Position numbers and translations under genes: made by a program. Below the pieces are notes generated by a model. The model was not told the origin of the DNA. It did not search any database and saw nothing but the letters and a program-made list of their open reading frames with translations. Shown one piece after another: positions 33,400 through 44,439 of a DNA stretch of 64,000 nt (within the stretch, counting starts at the first letter, position 1; each line of letters opens with the position of its first letter). The stretch is from positions 31,612-95,611 of the forward strand of contig ARYC01002748.1 of NCBI GenBank assembly GCA_000711775.1, in the 5' to 3' direction. The stretch comes from Oxytricha trifallax. Taxonomy: Eukaryota; Ciliophora; Spirotrichea; Sporadotrichida; Oxytrichidae.

Positions 33400-33900
33400 C
33401 AGAGACACCATCTTAAGTTTTCCTTATTTAAATTATAAATTTCAATTTTAATTAAAGTTTTCCACTTATTTTTCATAATTAAATATTTAATTAACTTTCA
33501 TAAATTATAGAATATTTTCTTGAATAGGTATGATGTACGGGTTAAAGTCAGTTGTATTCATATGTTTCTGCTTTGCTTCATTAACTTGCAAATATTCAAA
33601 CTTAATGACAGAACCTTGGGCACACCCAGACTCTAGTTTGTTAGAGTAATAATTTCATTTACTTGAGAAAATAAGTACTTAATCGAATTTCTTATACTTT
33701 CCTTAATTAGATTCTAATTATACTTAAAATATAAATTATATACTAATTTAACTTCAACTTGTAGGCAGAACTTGAATTTAAGTAAATATGACATTTTCAT
33801 CACATCATCTAGCACCAATAGTGCTGCATTCAGCAATTCTTGCGGAATACCACTTAGTGAAGAAATGCCTGGTTTTTGCATTGAAGCATCCAACAAAAAA
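33400..33900 (-). CDS. two short coding-like islands, unknown
   Basis: On the minus strand, about 33530-33640 reads ESGCAQGSVIKFEYLQVNEA and NTTDFNPYIIPI. About 33750-33896 reads LDASMQKPGISSLSGIPQEL and LNAALLVLDDVMKMSYLLKF. Both are more protein-like than their surroundings and are separated by AT-rich DNA, as expected for segments split by internal eliminated sequences. Relation to the MORN-type fragment upstream on the same strand is possible but unproven. Confidence 0.3.
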
Positions 33901-35214
33901 TAGTAAGAAATCCTTTGAAGAACGATGTAATTAAAATTATTAACTAAATTATCACTTCTTTAATTAATATAAATTAAAACTTTATAAAAAGTATCTATTA
34001 TGATGATTATATATTTATCTATTGAAAAAAATTGTATCTAGTGTTCATTAAGTTTGAGTTAGAGAGCGATTAAGTATAATATCGAATACAAATAAATTAT
34101 CACATATTAACTAATAACAATTCATTTTTATCATTAAGTTAAGTTAATAAAAACTTTAATTTCAAAAACAATATCTTACCTTTTAATTGATTAATTAAAA
34201 GGTAAATCATATTAAATAGGCTATAAATGGAATTGAAATAAATATTTGAATAAATTAATTTAATTTTGTTTATTTAATGACGATAGTAAAATACAAATGA
34301 CATATTCAATTAGACTATTAGGGTCAGTATTTAGTTTGAATATTTTTTATTTAATAATAGAGTAAGTGATTATTATTTTATTCTTAATTTTTAATCAGTA
34401 GATATATATATATATATATCTTAGGTATGGTGTGTGAATCTATCTTAAACTTAGAAAAAAATCAACTAATCAAAATGCCAATTGATAGACTTCCTTCCAC
34501 TTCTACTTAATAGTGATTCTACTATGTATTTAGAAGCTTTTCTAATGATTATTGAAGCTATAATGTAGATGATGATAATTAACGAGTTAAACTCAAATTA
34601 AATTACTTAACAATTCACTGTTTAGTACTAAAATCAAACCATCAATTTTAGTAGTGACGTAGACGTATCTGAAGTGAGTTGACGTGGCAATCAATGACGT
34701 GGCAAGTCGTGAGCTAGAAAAACTCCGAAAACCACCTCGCCCCCCATTCCACTTCTCACTTTACCGTGATGCATACGGGATAAGAGCCTAGCTATTATGA
34801 TGTAGATCAAAGCCTTTACTCCATCAATGTTTTTGGAATTTTAAACACTGAGTTAAGAGTACTTTAGATAATTAAATTGAAATAATGGACATGCTCATTC
34901 GACTTTAAATATTTTAAAACCTATTGCAGGATTAATATCATACATACTCCATGAAATTTAATTACCTATTCTCAAGAAAACATTGAAGCTATTATTTTCA
35001 TTAGCATCAAGTTTGTGTTCTAATATTGTTAAAAAATAAATGAAATGGGAAAATGTGAAAATGTGGAAATAAAAATAAATAAATAAATATAAATAAATAA
35101 ATAAATAAATAAAATGTGTAAGTATTTAATATCAAACCCTTTTAACCAATTAAAAAAAAACCCTAAATTATATAAAAGCACCCTTTTATAACCAAGAAAC
35201 CCCTGGACCATATT
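33901..35214. other. AT-rich DNA with a GC-richer patch and simple repeats
   Basis: Includes (TA)n at about 34393-34412 and (AAAT)n at about 35078-35112. At 34640-34790 the base composition rises sharply in GC and TGACGTGGCAA is directly repeated (34680-34706). No protein frame could be supported. Confidence 0.4.
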
Positions 35215-35275
35215 TCAAAAACCCCAAAACCTCCTTCGATCGGTAATTTAAAACCCCTAAACCCTTTTCGTTTGA
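35215..35275. repeat. degenerate telomere-like tract
   Basis: CAAAAACCCCAAAACCTCC, then AAAACCCCTAAACCC about 30 bases on. It resembles a decayed TBE end, but no TBE gene follows on either side, so it may be a solo end left by deletion. Confidence 0.4.
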
Positions 35276-35719
35276 AATGTAGTGTGTTTGATAATTATGT
35301 ATTAATATGAGATAAATTGCCCTTTATTAGTTCTTTTTGCAATGTATGATTACCTAGTGTATAGAGAGCATAGATTAAAAAGAGAGGAGTTTTATAAGTG
35401 TAATGGGCATATGTATGAAGGTCATTCGAATTTTCCATCGCAGTTCTAGAAGTGAAATTGGAAGGGCGGTGATCGGTATACTAATACATTAGAGATATCC
35501 TGCATTGAAAGGACCTCCATCTAAAGAAGCACGATCGGAATCCAGTTGGAAGGGTTGCTTGCTATCATAAGCATATGTCAAGGTTGCTTCAAATACAAAG
35601 TGGGAAAGTGCGATAGCAATTGCCATGATTGATTATTATTATCATTATGGTCTTGTATTATAAATTAATCTTTTATAAAGGAGGATTCCCTTTAATAGGC
35701 TCAGCAAAATAAATTGCTT
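35276..35719. other. coding-like but unassigned stretch
   Basis: At about 35340-35640 plus-strand frames such as YDYLVYREHRLKREEFYKCN and LHLKKHDRNPVGRVACYHKH look protein-like but switch frame and contain TGA. Possibly remains of a Cys/His protein; no family could be assigned. Confidence 0.25.
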
Positions 35720-36730
35720 CCGTAACAAACATCATCAGACAAATCCATAGCGCAGAGTGTGCAGCCACTTTTTGATACTGAACACCCACATGCCTTGAAT
35801 GTCTTCTGCACTTAAGCTCTGTATGATTTCAGAGACTCTCTTCACCAGCTGCTGTCTAGAAATGTTAGATAGGATTATCTTACTTGGAGTTTACAGTGTC
35901 CACTTTGAGTTGCTTCTTGACAAACGAGAAGAGCCACCTACTTTAAAGGATTCAAACAGGGCGAATACTCGGCATTTAATAGAACATTCACCTTGAACTT
36001 CCTGGCTGTCTCGAGCATCTCTGAATATTTATGAATGACAGCGTTATACATCAAGAGTACCACCTTCTTAGAGATGAGATCTTTGTCCGTTCTTACACTT
36101 AGCAAGGTATGATAGATGAAATTCTCAAAGAGGGAGGAGTTGAAAGCGCCATCTATGATTTGACTTGAGAGGATTCGGTATTAAGATATGGCCGCTATAA
36201 ATGACATCGAGAACTGCTGCCTCTTATTGGGGCTTTTCTAGATCCAAAGCTCCCTCACCTTCATGCCATAGCTAACTATATTTTGCTTCATTTCACTCTC
36301 GTATTCTGCAATGCTATTAAACTTGGAGGCTTCCTGTTTTTCATCAAAGTAGTCTTAAATGCTCTGTACACACCTCAAACTTTTCGCTCTCTTCTTTCAA
36401 TTTGAATCCTATATTTTGACTTTCAATCAATAGTAAATGCTACCTTGACTCTCGCTGAGCTGGTCTATAGAAGCGCTGATCACATTCTAGGTCAGCCTTA
36501 GCTTTTTAGGAGTGATGCCAAACCGATTCTCCTTTAGTTTGTCTCCCACCAAGTCCACCGATATCTTCCTCGAGCTTGACAACTTCAACTTGGAAATTCG
36601 ATCCAGGACTGGAGTGAACTCACTCCTCAATTTCTTCGATGGGAGATCCTCCGAAACCACTGACTTGACCGAGCTTGGGATTCTGAAATTCTGAAAGTTT
36701 TTTGTTAAGCTCAACTACTAGTTCAGGCTC
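35720..36730 (-). pseudogene. decayed IS630/Tc1-like transposase lacking all catalytic acids
   Basis: Minus-strand frame contains FSMSFIAAISQYRILSSQII with DGAFNSSLFENFIYHTLL, then KVVLLMYNAVIHKYSEM and NAEYSPCLNPLKQV. These align with the conserved core of DDE_3-type transposases (AAIS...G.FN...F..FL; LLxDNAxxH; YSPxLNPIE). At each catalytic place the acid is replaced: YES for DES near the first motif, MYNA for MDNA, and NPLK for NPIE. Frame changes after the last motif lead to a tail NISRQQLVKRVSEIIQSLSA. An HTH-like region lies at about 36480-36700. Strongly decayed; no terminal repeats found. Confidence 0.6.
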
Positions 36731-37264
36731 TCTGGCACTTCAGGAATTGGGGAAAGATCTTTCTTCAGAGTTGCTTTTGATTTATAAGCTGGAGTTTATA
36801 ATTAGTAGGTCCTGGCCTAAAATAACGAATTTTTCTAAACAATATAAAACCAAGAAAATTATGTTCTTCGAATCAATACTTGAAGAACCCAGGCTGCTGG
36901 ATTTCAAGATTCAAGACTGGTTTTGATTTTGCAGGCGTCCTCTTACCCAAGATCGAGACCTCTAATTTTTCAGATTCTCAACCTCCCTTATAATGAATTT
37001 GACTTGAAAAGTTCCAGGCTTTTCTATGAAAGTTTTTATTGAATTATAATAAAATCCTTACGAATTAGGATTTTGAGGCCTCACTTTCAACTTTCTATTT
37101 TCGAGATTTTTCAGATTAAATTGGAGAATATTGTAACTTAGGATTAAATAGCTCAGAGCGATATTTATAGGGGTTATCCTCAAATTTGGTAAAGAAGAGT
37201 AGCGAATCACTTCCTAGTCAATGAAACTATAATCCAAAAACCTACCAAGTAATTATTGAGGATG
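36731..37264. other. no gene recognised
   Basis: Between the two transposase remnants. Short plus frames (for example 36702-36926) are not protein-like by eye. Could be the remains of further transposon sequence. Confidence 0.3.
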
Positions 37265-37925
37265 CAAAAGTTTGGAATCGCTCACCAGAATGTGGTTGCC
37301 AGCAGGAGATGTTTATTACAGTCGTGATTCACTTTTGCTTTGTCGATACATATGATTGATATTGAAAGCCACTACTTTGGGGGCATCGAGTCAGACCTAA
37401 AGTTGCTTTCATCCACTGAAATGATCACCGCATTCTCAAGTAGGAACTATCCACAGTCTTTTATCGATATAGCTGGGGTCACGATCCTTGGTAATTGGCA
37501 GCCTGTGTCTTCCCAAATCTTAAATGGAACTTCTCTTTCAAAACCTTGTTCAAGGTTGCTACGCGAGGCACTTTGAGAACTGAGGCCTCAGGGTTATTTT
37601 CAGATAGCTCTCTGAGATAGTTCTGCAGCTTCTAACCTTTGACCTGGTAGATACTATTTAGTTCTAAATAACTTTGAATCGAATCAAGCAGGAGAGAGTT
37701 ATCAATAACTCCTTTTCGACACACTTTTTGCAAGGGCTTGGGTTCATGAATAGTGTGTTGAATCTCATGCTTGAACTTCTAAACTATATTATAAACCATG
37801 ACTACCCCTATCCTTTACTTCTTGGCAATCTGCCTGGGCCTCAAGTGATCATTAAAGTACAGGCTTAAAGCATCTAATTTCTTACAGGCCAGCTTGGCCT
37901 CTCGCTTCTTAAAGAATGGAGCCCA
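37265..37925 (-). pseudogene. N-terminal part of a second DDE transposase (CNKH family), decayed
   Basis: From about 37920 the minus strand reads KKREAKLACKKLDALSLYFN, then an HTH-like RQIAKKQRIGVVMVYNIVQK and SVLKVPRVATLNKVLKEKFH. After a frame change comes the first catalytic motif NAVIISVDESNFRSDSMPPK, then KVNHDCNKHLLLATTFW and NYLVGFWIIVSL. The CNKH signature recurs in remnants at 48-51 kb. The second and third catalytic motifs were not found downstream, so the gene is truncated. Confidence 0.6.
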
Positions 37926-38073
37926 TATTAATATATTATAATCTGGCGATGATTTAAGGATCAAATATAATTAAATTAAAGAGTTTAATATATATAAATA
38001 GCGTATCATGTCATCTCTCTACAAACCATAAAGCAATGCCCTTCAATTAAGGGCCAGAAGAAACTTCCACATA

Positions 38074-38481
38074 ATGAAGAAAGCAAGCAAGCATAGCTCG
38101 AAGTCTGGCTTCTCTAAGGGATTACTACTGCTGGAAAATTTTAGACCAGACATTCTATTTTCTGTTTCATTCAAAGCTTAAAATGCTATCTTGGCTCATG
38201 CAAATAAAGAAGCGACATGCTTAGAGATTATACATGCGATCTTTGTATAAGTTAATTCTACAGATAACAAATAAACTCCTCTTTAATGCAGTATCTTAGA
38301 TTTTATTACTACAGTTCATCCAACAAACATGATAGCGTTCTGTTTATTCTTGAAGAGGATAACTGAAAAACAACCTAATAATTGTTAATCGGTAACCTTA
38401 GTCAATGCTTTCACCGGAGTTTTTAGTGGCTAACATTTGCTCAGTTACAATGCTTACCTTCTATAACCCTGGCTATTTTGA
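38074..38481 (+). CDS. unknown 135-aa frame
   Basis: ATG at 38074 opens KKASKHSSKSGFSKGLLLLE and stays open to TGA at 38479-38481. The composition is mixed and protein-like (LEIIHAIFVQVNSTDNKQTP). At this length an open frame is only moderately unlikely by chance under a one-stop code. No family recognised. It lies about 430 bases upstream of TBE A1 and could belong to the gene that A1 interrupts. Confidence 0.35.
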
Positions 38482-38599
38482 ATGATCTTAAGATAGATTG
38501 TTTTTTTTTGCAATCAGCTAAAAGACAATAGCATTTCTGGCCTCGACTTTATTAGCTAATGTAGCGATCCTATTAGTAAAGGCACTTTACATACTAATT

Positions 38600-38914
38600 A
38601 AACAATTTTTACTTCAGGTACAATCACAGAAGAATTTCATTGCTCTCGTTTTCTCCTGATTACACTGGCACTATCAATCTAGATCACAGATATTAGACAG
38701 AAATTTGTAAGGATACTAAAGAGGGCATTAATTTTTTCAAATCATCGTACCATGCATGCTGGAAAGGGGAGAATTACCTGCAAGTGACTGTGGCAGTGAT
38801 GATTAAAGTGATGACAGTCAAGCTTCGTAAAACAATGGCCTTGATCATGATGTCAATGAGAACCATGAAGGCCAATACGATGGTGATTACAATGGAGATA
38901 TCGAAGATAACATT
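38600..38914 (+). CDS. coding-like DNA up to the TBE A1 insertion point
   Basis: The last 120 bases before A1 read GSDDQSDDSQASQNNGLDHD and VNENHEGQYDGDYNGDIEDN, an acidic, Asn/Gln-rich stretch typical of ciliate proteins. It ends exactly at the ATT target triplet. After removing A1 with one ATT copy, the frame continues with IDHQKQQDNLSYLQEK. A longer frame in another phase starts at 43008, so an indel near the junction is likely. Confidence 0.45.
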
Positions 38915-38994
38915 CAAAACCCCAAAACCCCTTAATGAGGTTTATAAGTGCTTTGATTTGTAGGGAATTTGTTAGGGGTTGGGGTTATTAATTA

Positions 38995-40057
38995 AAGCGA
39001 GACAAAAATAGCAAGCTTTTGGGGTCTATTTATGATGAAGATTATATAGATTTAGTGTATAAACTGCGATATGGAGTTGATATATACAGTGAATAAATCA
39101 AACCAGTACTAAACTATAAGTCTATTGCTCTACTCATAAAGCGAAGTCAGTCAACTGTTCGTTCCCACTGTCTTATAGCACTATAATTAAAGAAATAGTA
39201 GCTAAATTCTTAGCCTAAGAGGTAGTCAAAGTTTCTATAGAAGCATATTGACTATCTTATTAATGATAAAACTTTGAAGTATTGGGCTCACTTCTCTTTA
39301 GACCAACGACCTACTATGCTTCATCGCCAGTTCCCTGAGTTGAAGATCTCTGCTTAGTCTATAGCCAACATCTATAAACGAAAAGGTATTTCTTACAAAG
39401 GTGTTAATCGTATCAAGAGAGTGATTGATTTCACTCTGCCATTTTACAACAATAACCTAAATTATATTTATATTAAATGCAGAGAGCTATTACTAACAAT
39501 ATAAAGTTTATACATGCTGACGAGGCTGCGTTTACCTTCAACACTTTTATCTAGAAATCTTGGTATAAGAGGCATAGTAATATAGAAGTATATGACTAGA
39601 AAGTCAAGGTATAAACAATGGAAATTCTAGGAGGTATCAGCGAGGATGCTGGTTTAGAAACTTATGTTATTCATCCTCGCTCTATTAAGACAGAGCAGTA
39701 TATTAAGTTCTTAGAGCAGCTGAGAGAGAAGTACCCTGAATAAGAGATTATACTATTCGTTGATAATCTTTCTGTTCATAAGACTAAAAAAAAAAGGAAG
39801 AGGTATGAACAACTAAGAATAACGCCAGTATTCAACGTACCTTACAGTCCATAGTTTAATGGAATTGAGTTCTACTGGGGTATATTAAAAGCCATTACAA
39901 GAAACTGCTGCTATACCACTTGATGCATGACCTACCTATCGATACAGTAGACTTTATTAAAAGCTCAGCGAAGAGAGTAGATAATTTATTGGCATAAAAG
40001 TGTGCGAAAGAAGGGAGAGTGAATGTATATAAATAAGTTTTGTAGTTAAGTTAATGA
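38995..40057 (+). pseudogene. TBE transposase (A1), nearly complete
   Basis: The frame reads LLGSIYDEDYIDLVYKLRYG and has an HTH-like ALLIKRSQSTVRSHCLIALQ. FIHADEAAFTFNTF is Asp1, ILFVDNLSVHKTK Asp2 and YSPQFNGIEFYW the Glu; the last two are 34 residues apart. The start ATGCGAGAC seen in A2 is AGCGAGAC here (one base lost at about 38996). A further one-base loss at about 39470 (TATATTAAATGC) shifts the frame before Asp1. TGA at 40055-40057. Except for these two shifts it looks functional, and assembly error cannot be excluded. Confidence 0.85.
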
Positions 40058-40066
40058 ATATATAAG

Positions 40067-40854
40067 TCACATTTAGAATGCTTTAGAGGGAGCTGGTTTC
40101 TCTTTCTTTTCTTCTACTTCTTGCTTCCCTCCTCCTAAACTTCTTCTCTTGCTGCCAGCTCCAGCATCTATATTCATTTACTCTGGAAGCTAAATATTTG
40201 AATAAAGTCTCTTGCTAACTTCATACTTTGTCTGCGACGTTCGCTATCTATGAAGCTTGCTCTATTCCTTCATAAAGAAAATGCCAGTACCAGATTTTTC
40301 TAAAGAGTCAAGCTACAAATCTTACTTGAAATATAAGGGTGCTTCTGCAGCTCTGATAGCCAGCTCTCACTTATCTTGATCCCTTGTTTATCCTTATCTT
40401 CTGAAGAGATGCTGTACCTTTTCTTATGAGATTCTTGAATAATTTCTGTCAAGTAATCACCTTTAATTGTTGCAAGTATGCCAAAGAAAGAATTTCTTTC
40501 AGGAAGTTTATTTGACAACTGCTTCTTTGTAGGCAGGTACAACGAAACCTCTGGATCATTCATTGCATCATCACATAAATTAGTCACAGAGATTTCAGGA
40601 TAGTTTGGAATCTCTGCAAACTTTACATCTTAAGATTTTAATGCTTTCTTCTCTTCACAGAGTATGGCTCTTAAAAATGAAATTTTAGTACCTTCCATCG
40701 TTGGGAGGAACAAAACAACTACATAATCAAGATTAGTTACTATGAGTTCAATACCTTGCTGCACCAGGTAGCGGTGCAAATCCTCCTTGCTTCTAAATCT
40801 TTGAATCAATTCTTGTGCTTGCACTCTTTTCATTGCATCATTCATTGACTCCAT
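40067..40854 (-). CDS. TBE 22-kDa gene (A1), two introns
   Basis: ATG at 40854: MESMNDAMKRVQAQELIQRF, RSKEDLHRYLVQQG. Intron 1 is 36 nt (about 40719-40754). Exon 2 has LPTMEGTKISFLRAILCEEK, PNYPEISVTNLCDDAM and KLPERNSFFGILATIKGDY. Intron 2 is 26 nt (GTAAGA to CTTTAG, about 40301-40326); without its removal the frame stops at once, with removal it continues KSGTGIFFMKEQ to the conserved tail MNIDAGAGSKRRSLGGGKQE. TGA is at 40067-40069, nine bases beyond the transposase stop. The basic, Gly-rich tail suggests nucleic-acid or chromatin contact; function is not known. Confidence 0.8.
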
Positions 40855-41419
40855 CTTGCTTACAGATCTAAGATATGATATTCAAATTTAAGTTTATTGA
40901 TTTCAATTATTTACCTCTGCAAAACTTACTATTAAATATGGGCATCCTATAGGAGGTCAACCTCAAAGAAGGATATGGAGAAGGTTTAGAGAACTGGTTT
41001 CAAACTTGAGAGATAGATATCAATTTCTACTGTTATAGTTCCATAATTTTAAATTTAAATTGAAACGTACTTAATTAGGAGCAGCTCCTAAAATGCTAGT
41101 ACTTAATTAAGAGCATTAATTAAAGCTAGTACTTTATTAGGAGCACCCTAATTTTAATCATAAAATCACAAAATACCTCCTAAAGCAGTACGTACTTAAT
41201 TAGGTGCACCTCCTAAATCGGAACGTACTATAATCAACATATTATTGATAGTAAAAATGGTTACTTTCTCACCCATTTTTAGAGCTGGTTCGTCTCTTAG
41301 TGCTCATTTATCTTCGCTAATACTCTAAGAACTTCCCTTGAAACTTGTAGGCTTGCAAAGCTCTCATATAAGCTCTCAGTTATAGAGGCAGTTTTATAAT
41401 TTTAAATTCAAATTTAAAT
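40855..41419. promoter_or_regulatory. divergent spacer of TBE A1 with TACTTAATTAGGAGC motifs
   Basis: Variants of GTACTTAATTAGGAGCACC recur about seven times at 41070-41230, some as back-to-back palindromes (GGAGCAGCTCC). A block CATCCTATAGGAGGTCAACC at 40944-40963 is the inverse of the conserved GGTTGACCTCC block upstream of the 22-kDa gene in A2 and B copies. Likely bidirectional control region. Confidence 0.55.
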
Positions 41420-42866
41420 ATGAGCGCTAACATTTTAAGAAAAACAACAGCACTTCCATAAAAATAAATGAGACTTACCTTTGGAAGCAATAAAAAGTGT
41501 GATAGCTGCGAGATGACTCTCATAAGGAACTACCAGAGCTATCACTTGATGCTCTGTTATTAAAATTGAAATTAATAATAGAAAATTAATGGCAAACAAG
41601 TGTGTGGGAGACAGAGAGGAGGAGAAAGGTATTAATGAAATTCCTATACAAACTGAAGAAGTTGAAGTCTATTTTTGTGAGTTATGTGAGAAAAATTTTG
41701 CTCATAAATCAAGCTGGTACAGACACATGAAAGAGCATAGAGAAGCAAAGCCCACTGTATACTAAAAGCATGATAAAATAGAAGGAAAGTATGACTGCTT
41801 TGAGTGCCATAAGCAATACTCTCATACAAGAGACCTAAAGAAGCATCTATTAAAAGCTCACAAGAAAGATATAGAAGTTGAGAATCATGAAGTTGAGCTG
41901 AAGATTCTAAACAAAAGAAAAGCGAGGGAATATTCTAAGGTCGTAGTACCTGAATAAGCTAGAGAGTTAGAGTACGTTAAGAAGGCACGCAACCAACTGA
42001 CCTCTGAAATAACAAAAATTATGATCAAGATTCAATACAAGAAAATACCGGTTCTTGATTAAATTGACCTAGACACTTCTCTTTAAAGCTACCTTATAAT
42101 AGAAGACTCCTTTGATAAGAAAGGTATCAATGATCATCAATACGCATACAAGGTGTATCCCTTCAACTATCTCTTAAGTGATGATAAATATCAGATGGAG
42201 TTTACAAATGAGTACCAAGTACTCACTTAAGCTAAGTTTAAAGAATGTAGTTACTTAATCAAGCTAGATGCTGATCTTCTTGCCAAGGATCATGTGGCTC
42301 TCAGACTCCAACTCTATGAAATGACCCTCAGAGATTTTATTACTGATCAAAGGAATCATAAGTAGCTTGCTTTGATAGCAACCTAAACCTTACAAGGTAT
42401 AAAAGAGTTACATAAGTTAGGCTTTGTTCATAGAGATTTGAAGCCTGAGAATGTTATGATAAACTTCTCACCTGTAAGAGTGGCAATTATTGACTTCAAG
42501 AGAGCATTAAGGGTGGAAGTATCAAGGCTAGGAAGTGTTATGGGAACTCCGGGCTATTATCCTGAAAGAGAAGACTGGAGAGATGGAGATTATTAATGGG
42601 ATGAGTGGGCTTTAGCAGCAATAATAATAGAGTGCGATATGCCTCGCAACGATTACTACGCTACTAGGTGTGAGAAAGATGCTAAGCAAAGAATCAAGTA
42701 ATTTATAGACAAAACCAGAGTCTCTAAATAATTAAAATAAATGGCAGAATCAATAATATTAAAACCAAACTCTAGATCAGACATAATATTAGAGCAGATA
42801 GAGTTGTGGTTAAGTAAGATAAACTTCAGACCACTCCCACAAGATCCTAAAGTGCATTTTGAGTGA
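41420..42866 (+). CDS. TBE 57-kDa zinc-finger/kinase-like protein (A1)
   Basis: ATG at 41420 (MSANILRKTTALP) leads to a Cys pair (CDSCEM). The main frame then carries MANKCVGDREEEKGINEIPI and two C2H2 fingers, FCELCEKNFAHKSSWYRH and YDCFECHKQYSHTRDLKKH, each followed by a final His. The kinase-like domain near the C-terminus shows LGFVHRDLKPEN with HRD intact, AIIDFKRAL (DFK for DFG), GTPGYYPERED in place of the APE motif and DEWALAA (subdomain IX). TGA at 42864-42866. A one-base difference from A2 near 41510 changes phase between the N-terminal peptide and the fingers; otherwise it is open. Gly-rich loop and VAIK-type Lys are not obvious. Confidence 0.85.
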
Positions 42867-43007
42867 TTAAATTAAATAAATTTACTATAAATTTCACATT
42901 AAAACCTATTAATAACCCCAACCCCTAACAAATTCCCTACAAATCAAAGCACTTATAAACCTCATTAAGGGGTTTTGGGGTTTTGATTGATCATTAAAAA
43001 TAGTAGG

Positions 43008-43673
43008 ACAATCTCAGCTATCTTTAGGAAAAATCCAGTCCTTTTAGTATACAATACACTCAAAAAGGTCCTTAAGTATTTAAAGCAACATCGTGAGAAA
43101 AGATCCCTCCAAAATCAAAGTTTTAACGATTTAATAAAGGTCTAAATAACTTTCGAGGACTACCAATCATAGATGAATCTAAATAACTAATAGGTACCCA
43201 CTCCACTGAAAAGTCAATAAAAAATCAATGACCTTTTAGAGAAAAACCAGAAGGAAGACCATAAGAGTTCATTTAAGGAGTGTCTTGATAATCCGCTTTC
43301 ATTCTAGAAAATCCAAGATTCATTTACTCATAAACTGACCACCTATGAGGAAAATCTCACCAATAGTCAAGTTAAATGCTGGTGGCTCTACAAGCTTTAC
43401 ATTAAAAATATATATATATCAATTGCAAAAATTAGTTTCTCAACATTAAACCCCTTCATGCTAATGATATTGAGGAAGAAAGAGCAATATCCTGTGTTTC
43501 ATTAAAATACATTATTTTGGCAAGGAGTAAAGCTTAAAAGTTGGCATAACAATAAGAAGCTTAAAATAGAGAAGCTTATTAAGAATAATTATAACAAGAA
43601 AAACCTAATGAAGGCAATCTAATTCCATCTTAACAAAAAGGTAAGAGGCCTGCTAAGAGCAAAGCAGATGTGA
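43008..43673 (+). CDS. unknown protein, segment 1 of a long gene
   Basis: 222 codons open from just after TBE A1 to TGA at 43671-43673: TISAIFRKNPVLLVYNTLKK, DLIKVQITFEDYQSQMNLNN, KINDLLEKNQKEDHKSSFKE. A (TA)n-rich patch near 43410 may be a small intron or eliminated sequence. The tail is basic (KVRGLLRAKQM). Family not recognised. It continues, with frame changes, into the segments at 44.7-47.4 kb. Confidence 0.5.
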
Positions 43674-43889
43674 GCGATCAATTTGAAAAGTTGAAGCAAA
43701 ACAAGAATTTAACGAATCGAATCCAATGCTAAGCCTCTTTCAAATTTGAAATCTGTTTACAAAAGTACTGTAATGGCAATTCATACAGAAAATCTTAAGA
43801 AAGGCTCAAGTAATTGAAAAGTCATAAATGTCAATTTTAAGTTTGAAATCTAAAGCAAAGAAGTTGACCCATGTCCGTTTTGCATTAAT
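43674..43889 (+). other. coding-like remainder up to the foldback element
   Basis: Short open stretches in two phases; no motif. The last bases (GTTTTGCATTAATGAG) meet the foldback element. Confidence 0.25.
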
Positions 43890-44439
43890 GAGTAAAAATT
43901 GATGCAAAATCCAAAATTAATGAATAATAAAGAAATTACTTACACTATTTTAATCAATATTTAAATTAATCTAATTAAAAACTACTCTATCTCGAAATTA
44001 TGTTCATTTCGAGATAGAGTGCGATAAAATTATAATTTTAATTTAATATGGTATAAAGAGTAAAAAAATGGAACTACTTTTTTAATTATTTATAGTTCAT
44101 ATAAAAAGAATTAATAAATTAAAAATTAATAATTAATAGTATATAATTAAACTGCTTTGTTTTTAAATATTTAATAATTCATTAATTAAATTCTAGTGAT
44201 ATAAATATAACTTTATCAAATAAAAAAATGAAATTTAAATAATTAAAAAAGTAATTCCATTTTTTTACTCTTTATACCATATTAAATTAAAATTATAATT
44301 TTATCGCACTCTATCTCGAAAAGAACATAATTTCGAAATAGAGTAGTTTTTAATTAGATTAATTTAAAAATTGATTAAAATAGTGTAAGTAATTTCTTTA
44401 TTATTCATTTAATTTTGGATTTTGCATCAATTTTTACTC
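43890..44439. mobile_element. 550-bp foldback element (long inverted repeats)
   Basis: The left arm from 43890 (GAGTAAAAATTGATGCAAAA) and the right arm ending at 44439 are near-perfect inverted copies over about 195-200 bp each, with a roughly 150-bp AT-rich middle. Each arm has its own internal palindrome: ACTCTATCTCGAAAT at 43984-43998 pairs with ATTTCGAGATAGAGT at 44006-44020, and the same occurs near 44308-44345. No open frame inside. It lies between coding-like segments and is either a foldback MITE or an unusual eliminated sequence. No target duplication is certain. Confidence 0.8.

Larger units (their letters stand above)
38915..42985 (+). mobile_element. TBE copy A1
   Basis: 4,071 bp with CAAAACCCCAAAACCCC at the left and its inverse at the right. 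The terminal inverted repeat is 78 bp by eye (38915-38992 and 42908-42985), the length known for TBE1. ATT flanks both ends (38912-38914 and 42986-42988), a 3-bp ANT target duplication. Gene order: transposase (+), 22-kDa (-), 57-kDa (+). Closely similar to A2 at 52114-56182. It appears to interrupt coding sequence. Confidence 0.95.

Noticed and set aside
35215..35275. A true telomere or chromosome end
   Set aside because: Only degenerate C4A4 words are present and the sequence continues on both sides; a decayed TBE end is more likely.
36487..36714. Overlapping 60-75-codon frames on both strands as separate genes
   Set aside because: They lie in the N-terminal region of a decayed transposase on the minus strand; the plus-strand frame is its mirror.
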